63,310 bases of DNA from an uncultured Gammaproteobacteria bacterium (lineage in GTDB: Bacteria > Pseudomonadota > Gammaproteobacteria > Steroidobacterales > XN24). Shown in pieces: positions 45,179 to 54,140 of this stretch. The notes beneath the pieces are model-generated. The model had not been told where the DNA came from, ran no database searches, and saw nothing but the letters and a program-made list of their open reading frames with translations. Position 1 is the stretch's first letter. Every line of letters starts with the position of its first letter. The DNA is taken from assembly GCA_947259915.1 (NCBI GenBank), contig CAMYOC010000028.1, forward strand, positions 207,749-271,058. Reading direction: 5' to 3'. A program made the position numbers and the translations under genes.

Positions 45179-46045
45179 ATGACTAACAGCATGACCGGTT
45201 TTGCGCGCCGTGAGGAGCGCTGGGAATGGGGGTCCCTGGCCTGGGAAATCCGTTCCGTCAATCATCGTTATCTGGAGGTCAGCTGGCGGCTGCCGGAGGA
45301 ATTGCGTCCACTCGAGGCGGATTTCCGACGCCGGGTGGGCAAGCATCTCAAGCGTGGCAAGATCGAATGTTCGCTGCGCCTGCGCTGGGGCGAGGAGGAC
45401 GACGCCGGTCTGCACCTGCGCTTGCCGGCACTCAGACAGCTTGATCAGGCGCTAACCACCGTATCCGAGCATCTCGGCGGCTGTGCGCCGGTCAGCCCGC
45501 TGGACGTCCTGCGCTGGCCAGGCGTGGTGGAGGAACAACAAAGAGATACCGAGCCGGCGCAGGCTGCCGCCATGGAGCTGCTGGATGCCGCGCTGGTGGA
45601 TCTGAATGCGGCACGAAGCCGTGAGGGTGAACGGATAAGCATTATGTTAACCGAGCGCTGCGACGGCATAGCGGCGCTGGTAACAAGCGCGCGTGCGCTG
45701 CTGCCCGAGATTCGCGAGCAGCTGCGGCAACGGTTGCTGGAGCGGATCGCCAAGCTCGATCTGGAGCCGGATCCGGGTCGGCTCGAACAGGAACTGGTTT
45801 TGCTGACGCAGAAGATGGACGTCGATGAAGAGCTGGATCGCCTCGACAGTCACGTGACCGAAGTGCGCAGGATCCTCGGGGCAGATGAGGCTGCCGGCCG
45901 GCGGCTGGACTTCCTGATGCAGGAGTTCAATCGTGAAGCCAACACCCTGGGTTCCAAGTCTCAGTCGCTGGAGACCACGCGGATCAGCGTGGAGCTCAAA
46001 GTGCTGATCGAGCAGATGCGGGAACAGATACAGAACGTGGAATGA
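45179..46045 (+). CDS. yicC: YicC/YloC-family endoribonuclease
   Basis: This 288-aa protein opens MTNSMTGFARRE, the family signature. SLAWEIRSVNHRYLEVSWRLPEELR and RRGKIECSL-like KRGKIECSLRLRW follow. The C-terminal DUF1732 ends DFLMQEFNREANTLGSKSQS with VELKVLIEQMREQIQNVE. E. coli YicC is an endoribonuclease implicated in sRNA turnover. GGGAG precedes the ATG. It overlaps gmk by 4 nt, as in many proteobacteria. Confidence 0.94.
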   Translation: MTNSMTGFARREERWEWGSLAWEIRSVNHRYLEVSWRLPEELRPLEADFRRRVGKHLKRGKIECSLRLRWGEEDDAGLHLRLPALRQLDQALTTVSEHLGGCAPVSPLDVLRWPGVVEEQQRDTEPAQAAAMELLDAALVDLNAARSREGERISIMLTERCDGIAALVTSARALLPEIREQLRQRLLERIAKLDLEPDPGRLEQELVLLTQKMDVDEELDRLDSHVTEVRRILGADEAAGRRLDFLMQEFNREANTLGSKSQSLETTRISVELKVLIEQMREQIQNVE

Positions 46046-46704
46046 GCTTCGGCATGACGGCTGCCAGCGACAAGCATTCTCTTCTCAAGCCGCGCCGTGG
46101 GCGCCTGGTGGTGTTCTCCGCGCCCTCGGGGGCCGGCAAGACGTCGCTGGTCCGGGCCCTGCTGGAACGCGATCCAAACACCCGTTTTTCGACCTCTTTT
46201 ACCACCCGCCCGCCGCGCCGCGGCGAGCGCCACGGCCACGACTACTTCTTTGTCGATGAAACCGAATTCACCCGCATGCTGGACCGCGCCGAGTTCCTGG
46301 AGCATGCGCGGGTCTTCGACAATCTGTACGGAACCAGCCGGGCCCAGGTCGAGGCGTTGATGGCCGAGGGCTTCGACGTGCTGCTGGAGATCGACTGGCA
46401 GGGAGCCAGGCAGATCCGCGCGGCCATGCCTGATTGTCTGGCCATCTTTATCCTGCCGCCCTCCGCCGCGGAACTGGAGCGGAGGCTGCGCGGGCGCAGC
46501 ACCGACAGCGAGGCCACGATCCGCAGGCGCCTGCGCGATGCCCGCGCCGATATGTCCCATTGGGAAGAATTCGATTACGCTGTGATCAACGAGGATTTCG
46601 ACCGGGCGCTGGCGGAACTGGCCGCGATATTGAACGGCGGCGGCGAAAAGAGCCGGACGGACGATGTGATCCATGCCGGGCAGATCGCCCGCCTTATGGC
46701 GTAA
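46042..46704 (+). CDS. gmk: guanylate kinase
   Basis: This 220-aa enzyme phosphorylates GMP to GDP. Walker A is APSGAGKTSLVRALL. STSFTTRPPRRGERHGHDYFFV binds GMP, ARVFDNLYGTSRAQVE and LLEIDWQGARQI follow, and the lid contains RLRGRSTDSEATI. An N-terminal extension of about 20 residues precedes the core; the ATG overlaps the yicC stop (ATGA). rpoZ follows after 73 nt. Confidence 0.96.
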   Translation: MSFGMTAASDKHSLLKPRRGRLVVFSAPSGAGKTSLVRALLERDPNTRFSTSFTTRPPRRGERHGHDYFFVDETEFTRMLDRAEFLEHARVFDNLYGTSRAQVEALMAEGFDVLLEIDWQGARQIRAAMPDCLAIFILPPSAAELERRLRGRSTDSEATIRRRLRDARADMSHWEEFDYAVINEDFDRALAELAAILNGGGEKSRTDDVIHAGQIARLMA

Positions 46705-46736
46705 ACCCCAGCTTTTCCGTAGTATTTGAAGACTGC

Positions 46737-46752
46737 GCCCTGGAAACAGGGC
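46737..46752 (+). other. GNRA-capped hairpin in the gmk-rpoZ gap
   Basis: GCCCTG, a GAAA tetraloop and CAGGGC make a perfect 6-bp hairpin 25 nt before the rpoZ ATG. No U tract follows. It may be an mRNA processing or stability element. Confidence 0.55.
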
Positions 46753-46777
46753 TCCAAAACCGAGAGACACTGAATCA

Positions 46778-47062
46778 ATGGCCCGTATCACCGTAGAAGA
46801 CTGCATGCAGAACGTGGAAAACCTGTTCGAACTTGTGCTGGTCGCCTCCAAGCGCGCCCGCCAGCTTTCCAACGGCGCACCCACCGAACTGGATTGGGAG
46901 AACGACAAGCCCACGGTCATGGCGCTGCGCGAGATCGCCGCAGGCAATGTCACCCCGGAAATCCTCAAGGAGCCGGATCGAATAGTAGAGCCATCGCTGG
47001 AAGACGCGCTGGCCGCCGAGGACGATCTCAGTCCCCGGCCGATCCCACCCTTGGGGAGCTGA
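46778..47062 (+). CDS. rpoZ: RNA polymerase omega subunit
   Basis: This 94-aa subunit helps assemble RNA polymerase around beta' and forms part of ppGpp site 1. [29 protein letters not shown] is diagnostic, and [15 protein letters not shown] follows. It is located between gmk and spoT, as in enterobacteria. The Shine-Dalgarno is weak. Confidence 0.96.
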   Translation: MARITVEDCMQNVENLFELVLVASKRARQLSNGAPTELDWENDKPTVMALREIAAGNVTPEILKEPDRIVEPSLEDALAAEDDLSPRPIPPLGS

Positions 47063-47087
47063 CCCGACCCCAGCCCGATAGCCCCAT

Positions 47088-49238
47088 ATGGACTACGCCG
47101 CTTCCATCCTGGCCAGGTTGCCGAACAGGAAGCGGGCCATAGGGCTCGACCAACTGCTGAAAAAAATCGAGGGCTACCTGACGCCGGAGCAGGTAGCCAT
47201 GGTCGTCGACGCCTACCATTACGCTGACGAGGCCCATCGCGGTCAGAATCGAAAGACCGGAGAACCCTACATCTCCCATCCGGTCGCGGTGGCCGGCATC
47301 CTGGCCGATCTGCGGCTGGACCCGCAGACGCTGATGGCTTCCCTGCTCCACGACGTGATCGAAGACACCGGCGTGGACAAGAAGGCGCTGGCCGAACGCT
47401 TCGGCGATGAAGTGGCGGAGCTCGTCGACGGTGTCAGCAAGCTGGACCAGATCGAGTTCCGCAGTCGTGCCGAGGCTCAGGCTGAGAGCTTCCGCAAGAT
47501 GCTGCTGGCCATGGTCGGCGATATCCGCGTGATCCTGGTGAAGCTGGCCGACCGCACTCACAACATGCGCACGCTGTGGGTGATGGGGACAGAGAAGCGG
47601 CGACGCATCGCCCGCGAGACGCTCGACATCTACGCGCCCATCGCCATTCGCCTCGGCATCAACAGCATCAAGCTGGAACTCGAGGACCTGGGCTTCCGCG
47701 CCCTGTATCCCTATCGCTACCGCGTGCTCGAGCGGACGCTGCGCCGCGGCCGGGCTCAGCGGCAGATCCTGAGCAAGATCACCAAGCGCTTCGAAGAGTC
47801 GATGAAGCGGGTGCAGATCCGCGGTGAGGTCCGGGCCAGAGAGAAACATCTCTACAGCATCTATCGGAAGATGCGCGACAAACATCGCTCGCTAAGCGAG
47901 ATCGCCGACGTCTATGGCATCCGCGTCATCGTCGACACGGTCGACAACTGTTACCGCGCCCTGGGTCTGGTGCACAAGTGCTACAAGCCGATGCCGGGCC
48001 GCTTCAAAGACTACATCGCGATCCCGCGGGTCAATGGTTACCAGTCCCTGCACACCACCCTGTTCGGACCGAACGGTGTACCGGTCGAAGTGCAGATCCG
48101 CACCGAGGACATGGACCGTATCGCGGAATCGGGTATCGCCGCGCACTGGCTGTACAAGTCCGGCGACCGGCTCGGGTCGGCGCCTCAGGCGCGCGCCCGC
48201 GAATGGCTGCAACAGCTGGTGGACATGCAGGAGGGAGGCAGCTCCGAGGAATTCCTCGAGAGCGTCAAGATCGATTTGTTCCCGGACAAGGTCTACGTGT
48301 TCACCCCCAAAGGTGACATCCTGCGCTTGCCGCGCGGCGCAACCTGCGTCGATTTTGCCTTTGCCGTGCACACCGCGATCGGCAACCGTTGCGTGGCCGC
48401 CCGCGTCGATCGCCGGCCGGTGCCGCTGCGCACGCCGCTGAAGAACGGACAGACGGTTCAGATCATCACCTCGAGGAACGCCAGCCCCAATCCGGCCTGG
48501 GTCAATTTTGTCGTCACCGCGAAGGCAAGGACCGCGATCCGCAACTATCTGAAGAATCTGCGCCGCGGCGAGGCGGCGGATCTGGGTCGCCGCCTGCTGG
48601 ACAATGCGCTGCGTGAATACTCACTCAGCGTGCGCAAGATCCCGCGCAAGACGCTGGCCGCCGCGTTGGAACAGCTTGGTCTGGAGAACCGCGAAGCCTT
48701 GTTCGAGCAGATCGGGCTGGGCGAACGCATGGCGACGCTGGTGGCCAGACGCCTGGTGCCGGGCGATGCGCCGGATCACACCGACGGCGACGCGGCGCCA
48801 CTGACGATCGCCGGCACCGAAGGCATGGTCGTCAGCTACGGACGCTGCTGTCATCCGCTTCCCGGCGATACGATTTTCGGTTATCTCAGCGCCGGACGCG
48901 GTCTCGTGATCCATCGCGAGGGCTGTGGCAATCTGGCTGAGTTCCGTAAACAACCGGACAAGTGGATCCCGGTCGAATGGGAAGCGGAGCTGGATCGGAC
49001 CTTTATCGTCGAGATCCGTGCCGAGGTAAAAAACCGTCTCGGCGTGCTCGCCGCGGTAGCCGCCAACATCTCCGCGACAAACACCAATATCGAGCATGTG
49101 TCGGTGGTCGAACGCGACGGCGATATGTCGTCCCTGACCTTCCAGCTGCAGGTCAAGGAGACCAAGCACCTGGAACGCGTGCTGCGCAGCATCAACTCGA
49201 TGCCGGACGTGGTCCGCGTCGAGCGCACCAGCAACTGA
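47088..49238 (+). CDS. spoT: bifunctional (p)ppGpp synthetase/hydrolase SpoT
   Basis: This 716-aa stringent-response enzyme has an N-terminal HD hydrolase with PYISHPVAVAGIL and ASLLHDVIEDTG, so the hydrolase site is intact. The synthetase has YGIRVIVDTVDNCYRALG, FKDYIAIPRVNGYQSLHTTL and EVQIRTEDMDRIAESGIAAHW. A TGS domain (VYVFTPKGDILRLPRGAT), a helical region, a zinc-finger-like stretch (YGRCCHPLPGD) and a C-terminal ACT domain follow. It lies in the conserved gmk-rpoZ-spoT order, 25 nt after rpoZ. An FYDD-type acidic motif is not seen in the synthetase, fitting SpoT rather than RelA. Confidence 0.94.
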   Translation: MDYAASILARLPNRKRAIGLDQLLKKIEGYLTPEQVAMVVDAYHYADEAHRGQNRKTGEPYISHPVAVAGILADLRLDPQTLMASLLHDVIEDTGVDKKALAERFGDEVAELVDGVSKLDQIEFRSRAEAQAESFRKMLLAMVGDIRVILVKLADRTHNMRTLWVMGTEKRRRIARETLDIYAPIAIRLGINSIKLELEDLGFRALYPYRYRVLERTLRRGRAQRQILSKITKRFEESMKRVQIRGEVRAREKHLYSIYRKMRDKHRSLSEIADVYGIRVIVDTVDNCYRALGLVHKCYKPMPGRFKDYIAIPRVNGYQSLHTTLFGPNGVPVEVQIRTEDMDRIAESGIAAHWLYKSGDRLGSAPQARAREWLQQLVDMQEGGSSEEFLESVKIDLFPDKVYVFTPKGDILRLPRGATCVDFAFAVHTAIGNRCVAARVDRRPVPLRTPLKNGQTVQIITSRNASPNPAWVNFVVTAKARTAIRNYLKNLRRGEAADLGRRLLDNALREYSLSVRKIPRKTLAAALEQLGLENREALFEQIGLGERMATLVARRLVPGDAPDHTDGDAAPLTIAGTEGMVVSYGRCCHPLPGDTIFGYLSAGRGLVIHREGCGNLAEFRKQPDKWIPVEWEAELDRTFIVEIRAEVKNRLGVLAAVAANISATNTNIEHVSVVERDGDMSSLTFQLQVKETKHLERVLRSINSMPDVVRVERTSN

Positions 49239-49266
49239 TACGAACCCGGGTCACGAGGAGACCGTC

Positions 49267-49647
49267 ATGGCACGACGCCCCATCGCAACCGACAGCGCTC
49301 CGGGAGCCATCGGCACCTACTCCCAGGCCATAGAGGCTGACGGCACGATCTATCTGTCTGGACAGATCCCGCTCGACCCGGTCTCGATGGAGCTGGTGAC
49401 GGGCGATATCCGCGAGGAAATACGCAGAGTCTTCGACAATCTCTCCGCGGTCGCGGACGCCGCCGGCGCAAGCCTGGACGACGCCGTCAAACTCACAGTT
49501 TATCTGGTCGACCTGGGCGATTTCGGCGCAGTCAACGAGGTAATGGCGACGTTTTTCAGCGAGCCCTACCCGGCCCGCGCCGCGATCCAGGTGGCGGCGC
49601 TCCCCAAGGGCGCCCGGGTCGAGGTCGACGCGATCCTGAGACCCTGA
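49267..49647 (+). CDS. ridA: 2-iminobutanoate/2-iminopropanoate deaminase RidA
   Basis: This 126-aa YjgF/Rid protein hydrolyses reactive enamine/imine products of PLP enzymes. GTYSQAIEADGTIYLSGQIPLDP, a Cys-free KLTVYLVDLGDF and PARAAIQVAALPKGARVEVDAI with the catalytic Arg define the RidA subfamily. GAGGAG precedes the ATG. It lies 28 nt after spoT and 9 nt before recG, all on one strand. Confidence 0.95.
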   Translation: MARRPIATDSAPGAIGTYSQAIEADGTIYLSGQIPLDPVSMELVTGDIREEIRRVFDNLSAVADAAGASLDDAVKLTVYLVDLGDFGAVNEVMATFFSEPYPARAAIQVAALPKGARVEVDAILRP

Positions 49648-49656
49648 CCGCATCTC

Positions 49657-51759
49657 TTGACTCCACTCGATCAGTCTCCTGCCGCCCGGGTCGAACCAGA
49701 GCCCGTCACGGCCCTCAGTGGCGTCGGGCCGGCGCTGGCCGAGAAGCTCGCGCGGCTGTCGGTGCATTCGATCAGGGACCTGCTGTTCCTGCTGCCGCTG
49801 CGTTACGAAGATCGCACCCGCCTGGTCGAGATCGGCGCGCTGCGTCCGGGTATGCGTGTGACGGTGGAAGGCGAGGTCGAACTCAGCGAGGTCGTGATCC
49901 GCAGACGGCGCATGCTTTTGTGCCAGCTCGCGGACGGAACCGGCTTTGTATTGCTGCGTTTCTTCCATTTCAGTCGCAACCAGGCGGCTGGCCTGCGCCG
50001 CGGCACACGCATGCGCTGTTTTGGCGAGGTGCGTCTTGGCACGTCCGGGATGGAGATGGTGCATCCGGAGTATCGTCGCCTCGCACCCGGTGAGACACCG
50101 CCATTGGACGAGACGCTGACGCCGATCTATCCGAGCACGGAGGGCCTGCAGCAGAAACGCATCCACCGCCTGGTGGAGGCCGCGCTGGCGCGGATCGACG
50201 CCGAACCACCGGCTGATCTGGTGCCGGCTGAGGTGCTCGCTGATCTGGGCCTGCCGTCGCTGCTCGATGCCCTGTGCTATGTGCATCATCCGCCGCGGGA
50301 CGCCGACCAGGCGCTTCTGGAACAGGGCACCCATCCGGCACAACAGCGGCTGGCCTTCGAGGAGTTGCTCGCCCACCAGCTCAGTCTGCGGCTGCTGCGC
50401 CAGCGGATCCGCGAGCATGTTGCCCCGGCGATGGTGTCGGGCGGCAGCCTGCTGCCACGGTTCCTCAACGCCTTGCCGTTCCAGCTGACTGGTGCACAAC
50501 GACGCGTGCTGGACGAGATCCTGGTCGATCTGGCCGAACCCCGTCCGATGCTGCGGCTGGTCCAGGGGGATGTGGGCTCGGGCAAGACCGTGGTGGCGGC
50601 AGCCGCCGCCGTCAGGGCGGTGGAAGCGGGTCTGCAGGCCGCGATCATGGCGCCCACGGAACTGCTGGCCGAGCAACATCTGCGCAGTTTCCGCGGCTGG
50701 CTCGACCCGGTCGGCGTGACGGTCAGCGCGCTGACCGGACGGCTCGGTGCCGCCGATCGCCGCACTGCGCTGGAACAGATCGGCTCAGGCCAGGCGGGCG
50801 TGGTCATCGGCACCCACGCCCTGTTCCAGGCCGGGGTCGAATTCGCACGCCTGGGGCTGGTGATTATCGACGAGCAACATCGTTTTGGCGTCCACCAGCG
50901 TCTGGCTCTGACGGAAAAAGGCGAGGACGGCGAGCTGCGACCGCACCAGCTGGTGATGACGGCTACGCCGATCCCGCGCACCCTGGCCATGGCCAGCTAC
51001 GCGGATCTGGACACGTCTGTTATCGACGAACTCCCTCCCGGCCGTGGCCAGGTCACTACGGTCGCCATCCCGGACAGCCGCCGCAGCGAGGTGACGGCCC
51101 GAGTGCGCAAGGCCTGCGCCGAGGGCCGCCAGGCCTACTGGGTGTGCCCGCTGATCGAGGAGTCAGAGCAGCTCCAATACCAGGCTGCCGAAGACACGGC
51201 TACCGCATTGGCGGACGCCCTGGGGGAGCTGCGCGTCGGCTTGGTGCACGGGCGCATGAAGGGCGCGGACAAGGAATCCGTGATGAGCCGCTTCAAGGCC
51301 GGCGAGGTGGACATGCTGGTGGCGACCACGGTGATCGAAGTCGGCGTCGACGTGCCCAATGCGAGCCTGATGATTATCGAAAACGCCGAGCGCATGGGGC
51401 TGGCACAACTGCATCAGCTGCGCGGCCGTGTCGGCCGCGGCCGCGATGACGCCAGCTGCGTGCTGATGTATCACCCGCCGCTGGGACAGGGTGCGGAGCG
51501 CCGGCTGCGCACCATGCGCGAGACCACCGATGGCTTCCGCATCGCCGAGGAGGACCTGCGGCTGCGGGGGCCCGGCGAGGTGCTCGGAACCCGGCAGACC
51601 GGCGCCATGCAGATGCGCGTGGCGGACCTGATGCGGGATCAGGCATTGTTGCCGCGCATCCGTAAGGCCGCCGATCGCATGCTGGCCGAACAGGACCCCG
51701 CGGTAGCTGCCCTCCTCGAACGCTGGATCGGCGACGCCGCCCGTTATGGCAAGGTCTGA
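49657..51759 (+). CDS. recG: ATP-dependent DNA helicase RecG
   Basis: This 700-aa fork-remodelling helicase has an N-terminal wedge/OB domain (LTALSGVG-like VTALSGVGPALAEKL, LPLRYEDRT). SF2 motifs are LVQGDVGSGKTVVAA (I), MAPTELLAEQH (Ia), VIIDEQHRFGVHQR (II), MTATPIPRTLAM (III), VATTVIEVGVDVPNA (V) and QLHQLRGRVGRG (VI). The C-terminal hook has GFRIAEEDLRLRGPGEVLGTRQ. The only usable start is a TTG at 49657, since a stop lies four codons upstream; no ribosome site is evident. Confidence 0.95.
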   Translation: MTPLDQSPAARVEPEPVTALSGVGPALAEKLARLSVHSIRDLLFLLPLRYEDRTRLVEIGALRPGMRVTVEGEVELSEVVIRRRRMLLCQLADGTGFVLLRFFHFSRNQAAGLRRGTRMRCFGEVRLGTSGMEMVHPEYRRLAPGETPPLDETLTPIYPSTEGLQQKRIHRLVEAALARIDAEPPADLVPAEVLADLGLPSLLDALCYVHHPPRDADQALLEQGTHPAQQRLAFEELLAHQLSLRLLRQRIREHVAPAMVSGGSLLPRFLNALPFQLTGAQRRVLDEILVDLAEPRPMLRLVQGDVGSGKTVVAAAAAVRAVEAGLQAAIMAPTELLAEQHLRSFRGWLDPVGVTVSALTGRLGAADRRTALEQIGSGQAGVVIGTHALFQAGVEFARLGLVIIDEQHRFGVHQRLALTEKGEDGELRPHQLVMTATPIPRTLAMASYADLDTSVIDELPPGRGQVTTVAIPDSRRSEVTARVRKACAEGRQAYWVCPLIEESEQLQYQAAEDTATALADALGELRVGLVHGRMKGADKESVMSRFKAGEVDMLVATTVIEVGVDVPNASLMIIENAERMGLAQLHQLRGRVGRGRDDASCVLMYHPPLGQGAERRLRTMRETTDGFRIAEEDLRLRGPGEVLGTRQTGAMQMRVADLMRDQALLPRIRKAADRMLAEQDPAVAALLERWIGDAARYGKV

Positions 51760-51792
51760 GGCCCCGGTTAGCGGGGGCGCCGGAGGCCGATC

Positions 51793-51798
51793 TATAAT
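51793..51798 (+). promoter_or_regulatory. candidate -10 box of ubiC-ubiA
   Basis: A perfect TATAAT lies 54 nt before the ubiC ATG in the 93-bp recG-ubiC gap. The -35 region is poor (TTAGCG at 19-bp spacing). Confidence 0.4.
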
Positions 51799-51852
51799 CA
51801 CTATCCCGCACCATGGGGGGCGGTCGGCCCGGACCGGGGATTTCGGCACGTT

Positions 51853-52422
51853 ATGGAACCGATTCACGTTCGCACCAAGCAGCACGCGCGTCACTGGCAG
51901 CCAGCGGACGCGCCGGGCGCGCTGCCGCCGTCTGCTTCCCTGCGCGGCTGGCTGCTCGAGCGTGGATCGCTGACCGCCAGGATCCGCGGCGGCGGCGACG
52001 GATTCGCACTCGAACTGCTCCGCGAGGCATTGGAGCCCGCCGATGCAGAAGACCTGCGCCTGCTCGACTGTAACGATGATCGGCTGCACGTGCGTCGCGT
52101 GCGTCTGAGCGGACGCGGCGTCCGTCTGATATTCGCCAGCACGCTGGTGCCACCGGCCACGCTGGCCCGCCACCCCTGGTTGGCGCAGCTGGGTGAACAG
52201 CCCCTGGGTGAAGCGCTCGCGGATCAAACGGCGGTCACGCGGACGCCGTTCGAATACACCCGCATCGGTGAGCGGGATCCCCTGTTCGCCGCCGCACTCG
52301 AGGGCACGGACATCGCACCGGAGACGCTATGGGCGAGGCGCTCCCGGTTCCTGGTGGGGGATGACGCGATCCTGGTTTACGAGGTCTTCCTGCCCGGATT
52401 GGCGCGCGTCGGGACCGACTGA
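51853..52422 (+). CDS. ubiC: chorismate lyase
   Basis: This 189-aa enzyme converts chorismate to 4-hydroxybenzoate and pyruvate, the first step of ubiquinone synthesis. RGWLLERGSLTARI at the start of the fold, VRRVRLSG, ASTLVPPATLA, LGEQPLGEAL (family PLGE) and WARRSRFLVGDDAILVYEVFLPGL are typical. Its TGA shares one base with the ubiA ATG. It competes with trpE, elsewhere in the window, for chorismate. Confidence 0.92.
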   Translation: MEPIHVRTKQHARHWQPADAPGALPPSASLRGWLLERGSLTARIRGGGDGFALELLREALEPADAEDLRLLDCNDDRLHVRRVRLSGRGVRLIFASTLVPPATLARHPWLAQLGEQPLGEALADQTAVTRTPFEYTRIGERDPLFAAALEGTDIAPETLWARRSRFLVGDDAILVYEVFLPGLARVGTD

Positions 52423-53327
52423 TGACCGTCGATGACGGCGGTCAGGCCGGGACCAGCGGCCGCCTCGCATCCAGGTTGCACGCCTATGGCCTGTTGATCC
52501 GTTTCAATCGACCCATCGGCACGCTGTTGTTGCTGTGGCCGACCCTGTGGGCGCTGTGGATCGCCGGGCGGGGTCATCCTGATGCCGAGGTGTTCCTGGT
52601 CTTTGTGGCCGGCGTATTTCTGATGCGCTCGGCCGGCTGTGCTATCAACGACTTCGCCGACCGGGACATCGATCCGCATGTCAGACGCACCCGGGAACGC
52701 CCGCTGGCCGCCGGGCGGGTTTCGCCGCGGGAGGCACTGGCCATCGCGATGCTGCTGGCCTTTGTTGCATTCCTGCTGGTGCTGCGCATGAACGGGTTGA
52801 CCATCGGTCTGTCGCTGATCGGCGGATTTCTCGCCGCCAGTTATCCCTTCGTCAAGCGTTTTACCCATCTGCCTCAGTTCTATCTCGGCGCGGCATTCGG
52901 TTGGTCAGTGCCGATGGCGTTCGCGGCACAAACAGGTTCCGTGCCGGTCATCGCCTGGCTGATGTTTTTTGCCGTGGTGGCGTGGGCGGCGGCTTACGAC
53001 ACCATGTACGCCATGGTGGACCGGGAAGACGATCTACGCATCGGCGTGCGCTCAACCGCGATCCTGTTTGGGCGCGGCGACCGGCTCGCCGTCGGCGTTT
53101 GTCAGGGCATCACGCTCCTGTTGATGTACTGGATCGGCAGCATCGTCGAGCTCGGCGCGTGGTTTGTTGCGGGTCTGCTAGCCGCGGCCGGCACCGCGAT
53201 CTGGCAACAGTGGCTGATCCGTCATCGGCAACCCGAGGCATGCTTCCGCGCGTTTCTCAACAACAACCAATTCGGCTTGCTGCTGTTCTGCGGCATCCTG
53301 CTCAGCTACGTTTTCGGCCCGGTTTGA
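52422..53327 (+). CDS. ubiA: 4-hydroxybenzoate polyprenyltransferase
   Basis: This 301-aa inner-membrane prenyltransferase with about nine membrane segments joins 4-hydroxybenzoate to the polyprenyl chain in ubiquinone synthesis. The two Asp-rich motifs are NDFADRDID (first) and DREDDLRIGVRST (second). RFNRPIGTLLLLWPTLWALWIA is the UbiA N-terminus. It overlaps ubiC by one base and, tail to tail, the comF gene by 22 nt. Confidence 0.96.
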   Translation: MTVDDGGQAGTSGRLASRLHAYGLLIRFNRPIGTLLLLWPTLWALWIAGRGHPDAEVFLVFVAGVFLMRSAGCAINDFADRDIDPHVRRTRERPLAAGRVSPREALAIAMLLAFVAFLLVLRMNGLTIGLSLIGGFLAASYPFVKRFTHLPQFYLGAAFGWSVPMAFAAQTGSVPVIAWLMFFAVVAWAAAYDTMYAMVDREDDLRIGVRSTAILFGRGDRLAVGVCQGITLLLMYWIGSIVELGAWFVAGLLAAAGTAIWQQWLIRHRQPEACFRAFLNNNQFGLLLFCGILLSYVFGPV

Positions 53328-54013
53328 GCGACGCCGGCGCGGGCGATCGCCCAGACTTCCACGCTGGCGGCCCCTGCCCTGAGAAGCGCACGGCATAAGG
53401 TAGCCGCGGTGGCGCCTGTGGTGAGCACATCGTCGACCAAAGCCACACGGCGCCCGCGGACGCGGGGACAGACCTCGAACGCGCCGCGGAGCACGCGGCG
53501 GCGGGCGCCCGGTGTCAGATCCCACAGCGGCGGCGTGTCGGCCACCCGGGAGCAAATGTCATCCGCCATCTCCATGCCCAACACACGACCCGCGCCGAGG
53601 GCGAGCTCACGAGCCTGGTTGAATCCACGCTGACGCCAGCGGCGACGGTGCAGCGGCACCGGTAGCAATAATTCCGCGGCGGGCTGGCGGCCACGCACCC
53701 AATGTCCCAGCAGTTCGCCAAACAGGCGCGCCCGCATCAGCCTGCCTTCGTACTTGAGCTCCTGGAGCATGCGGTCGACGGGAAACGCATAACGCAGCGG
53801 CGCGACCGCCGCCGACCACGGCGGTGGGCGATGCAGACAGCGCCCGCAAACCTTGCTCTCTGCCACCGGTCTGGCGCAGCGCGGGCAGGCGGCCTCGACC
53901 CGCGGCAGGTCGCGAAAACAGCCGCTACAGATATCCGGACCCATGCCGTCAGCGCCACAAAGCTGGCACACCGGCGGCAACAAAATCTGGGCAATTTTTG
54001 TACAGATGTTCAC
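53306..54013 (-). CDS. comF: ComF-family phosphoribosyltransferase-like protein
   Basis: This 235-aa cytosolic protein has an N-terminal double zinc ribbon (CQLCG, CSGC, CPRC, CGRC) followed by a PRTase domain with LLPVPLHRRRWRQRGFNQA and the PRPP loop VALVDDVLTTGAT. ComF/GntX proteins are needed for DNA uptake after import in naturally competent bacteria. Together with the pil genes this leaves competence possible. It is divergent from bioB, the usual gammaproteobacterial order. Confidence 0.9.
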   Translation of the reverse strand: MNICTKIAQILLPPVCQLCGADGMGPDICSGCFRDLPRVEAACPRCARPVAESKVCGRCLHRPPPWSAAVAPLRYAFPVDRMLQELKYEGRLMRARLFGELLGHWVRGRQPAAELLLPVPLHRRRWRQRGFNQARELALGAGRVLGMEMADDICSRVADTPPLWDLTPGARRRVLRGAFEVCPRVRGRRVALVDDVLTTGATAATLCRALLRAGAASVEVWAIARAGVAQTGPKT

Positions 54014-54031
54014 GAATCAGCCGCAGCCTGG

Positions 54032-54061
54032 TTGACAGTTACGCGCTCGGACTCGAATACT
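54032..54061 (+). promoter_or_regulatory. bioB operon promoter
   Basis: A perfect TTGACA (54032-54037), an 18-bp spacer and AATACT (54056-54061) lie in the comF-bioB gap, predicting a start near 54068. GGTTGACA over the -35 resembles one half of a BirA operator (GGTTTACAA); the partner half is not recognisable. The start point argues against the in-frame ATG at 54063 and for the bioB ATG at 54141. Confidence 0.6.
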
Positions 54062-54140
54062 CATGACCGTCGCATGCCGTCATTCTCAATCGATCGTGCA
54101 GGTCGGCGGCAGGCCGCATTTCCCTGCAAAAGAGCAACAT

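Noticed and set aside
49192..50679. 495-codon minus-strand ORF opposite ridA/recG
   Set aside because: Antisense to two well-recognised genes, biased composition typical of GC-rich shadows.
54000..54040. Complete BirA operator before bioB
   Set aside because: Only GGTTGACA resembles a half-site; no TTGTAAACC-like partner at 14-16 bp spacing.
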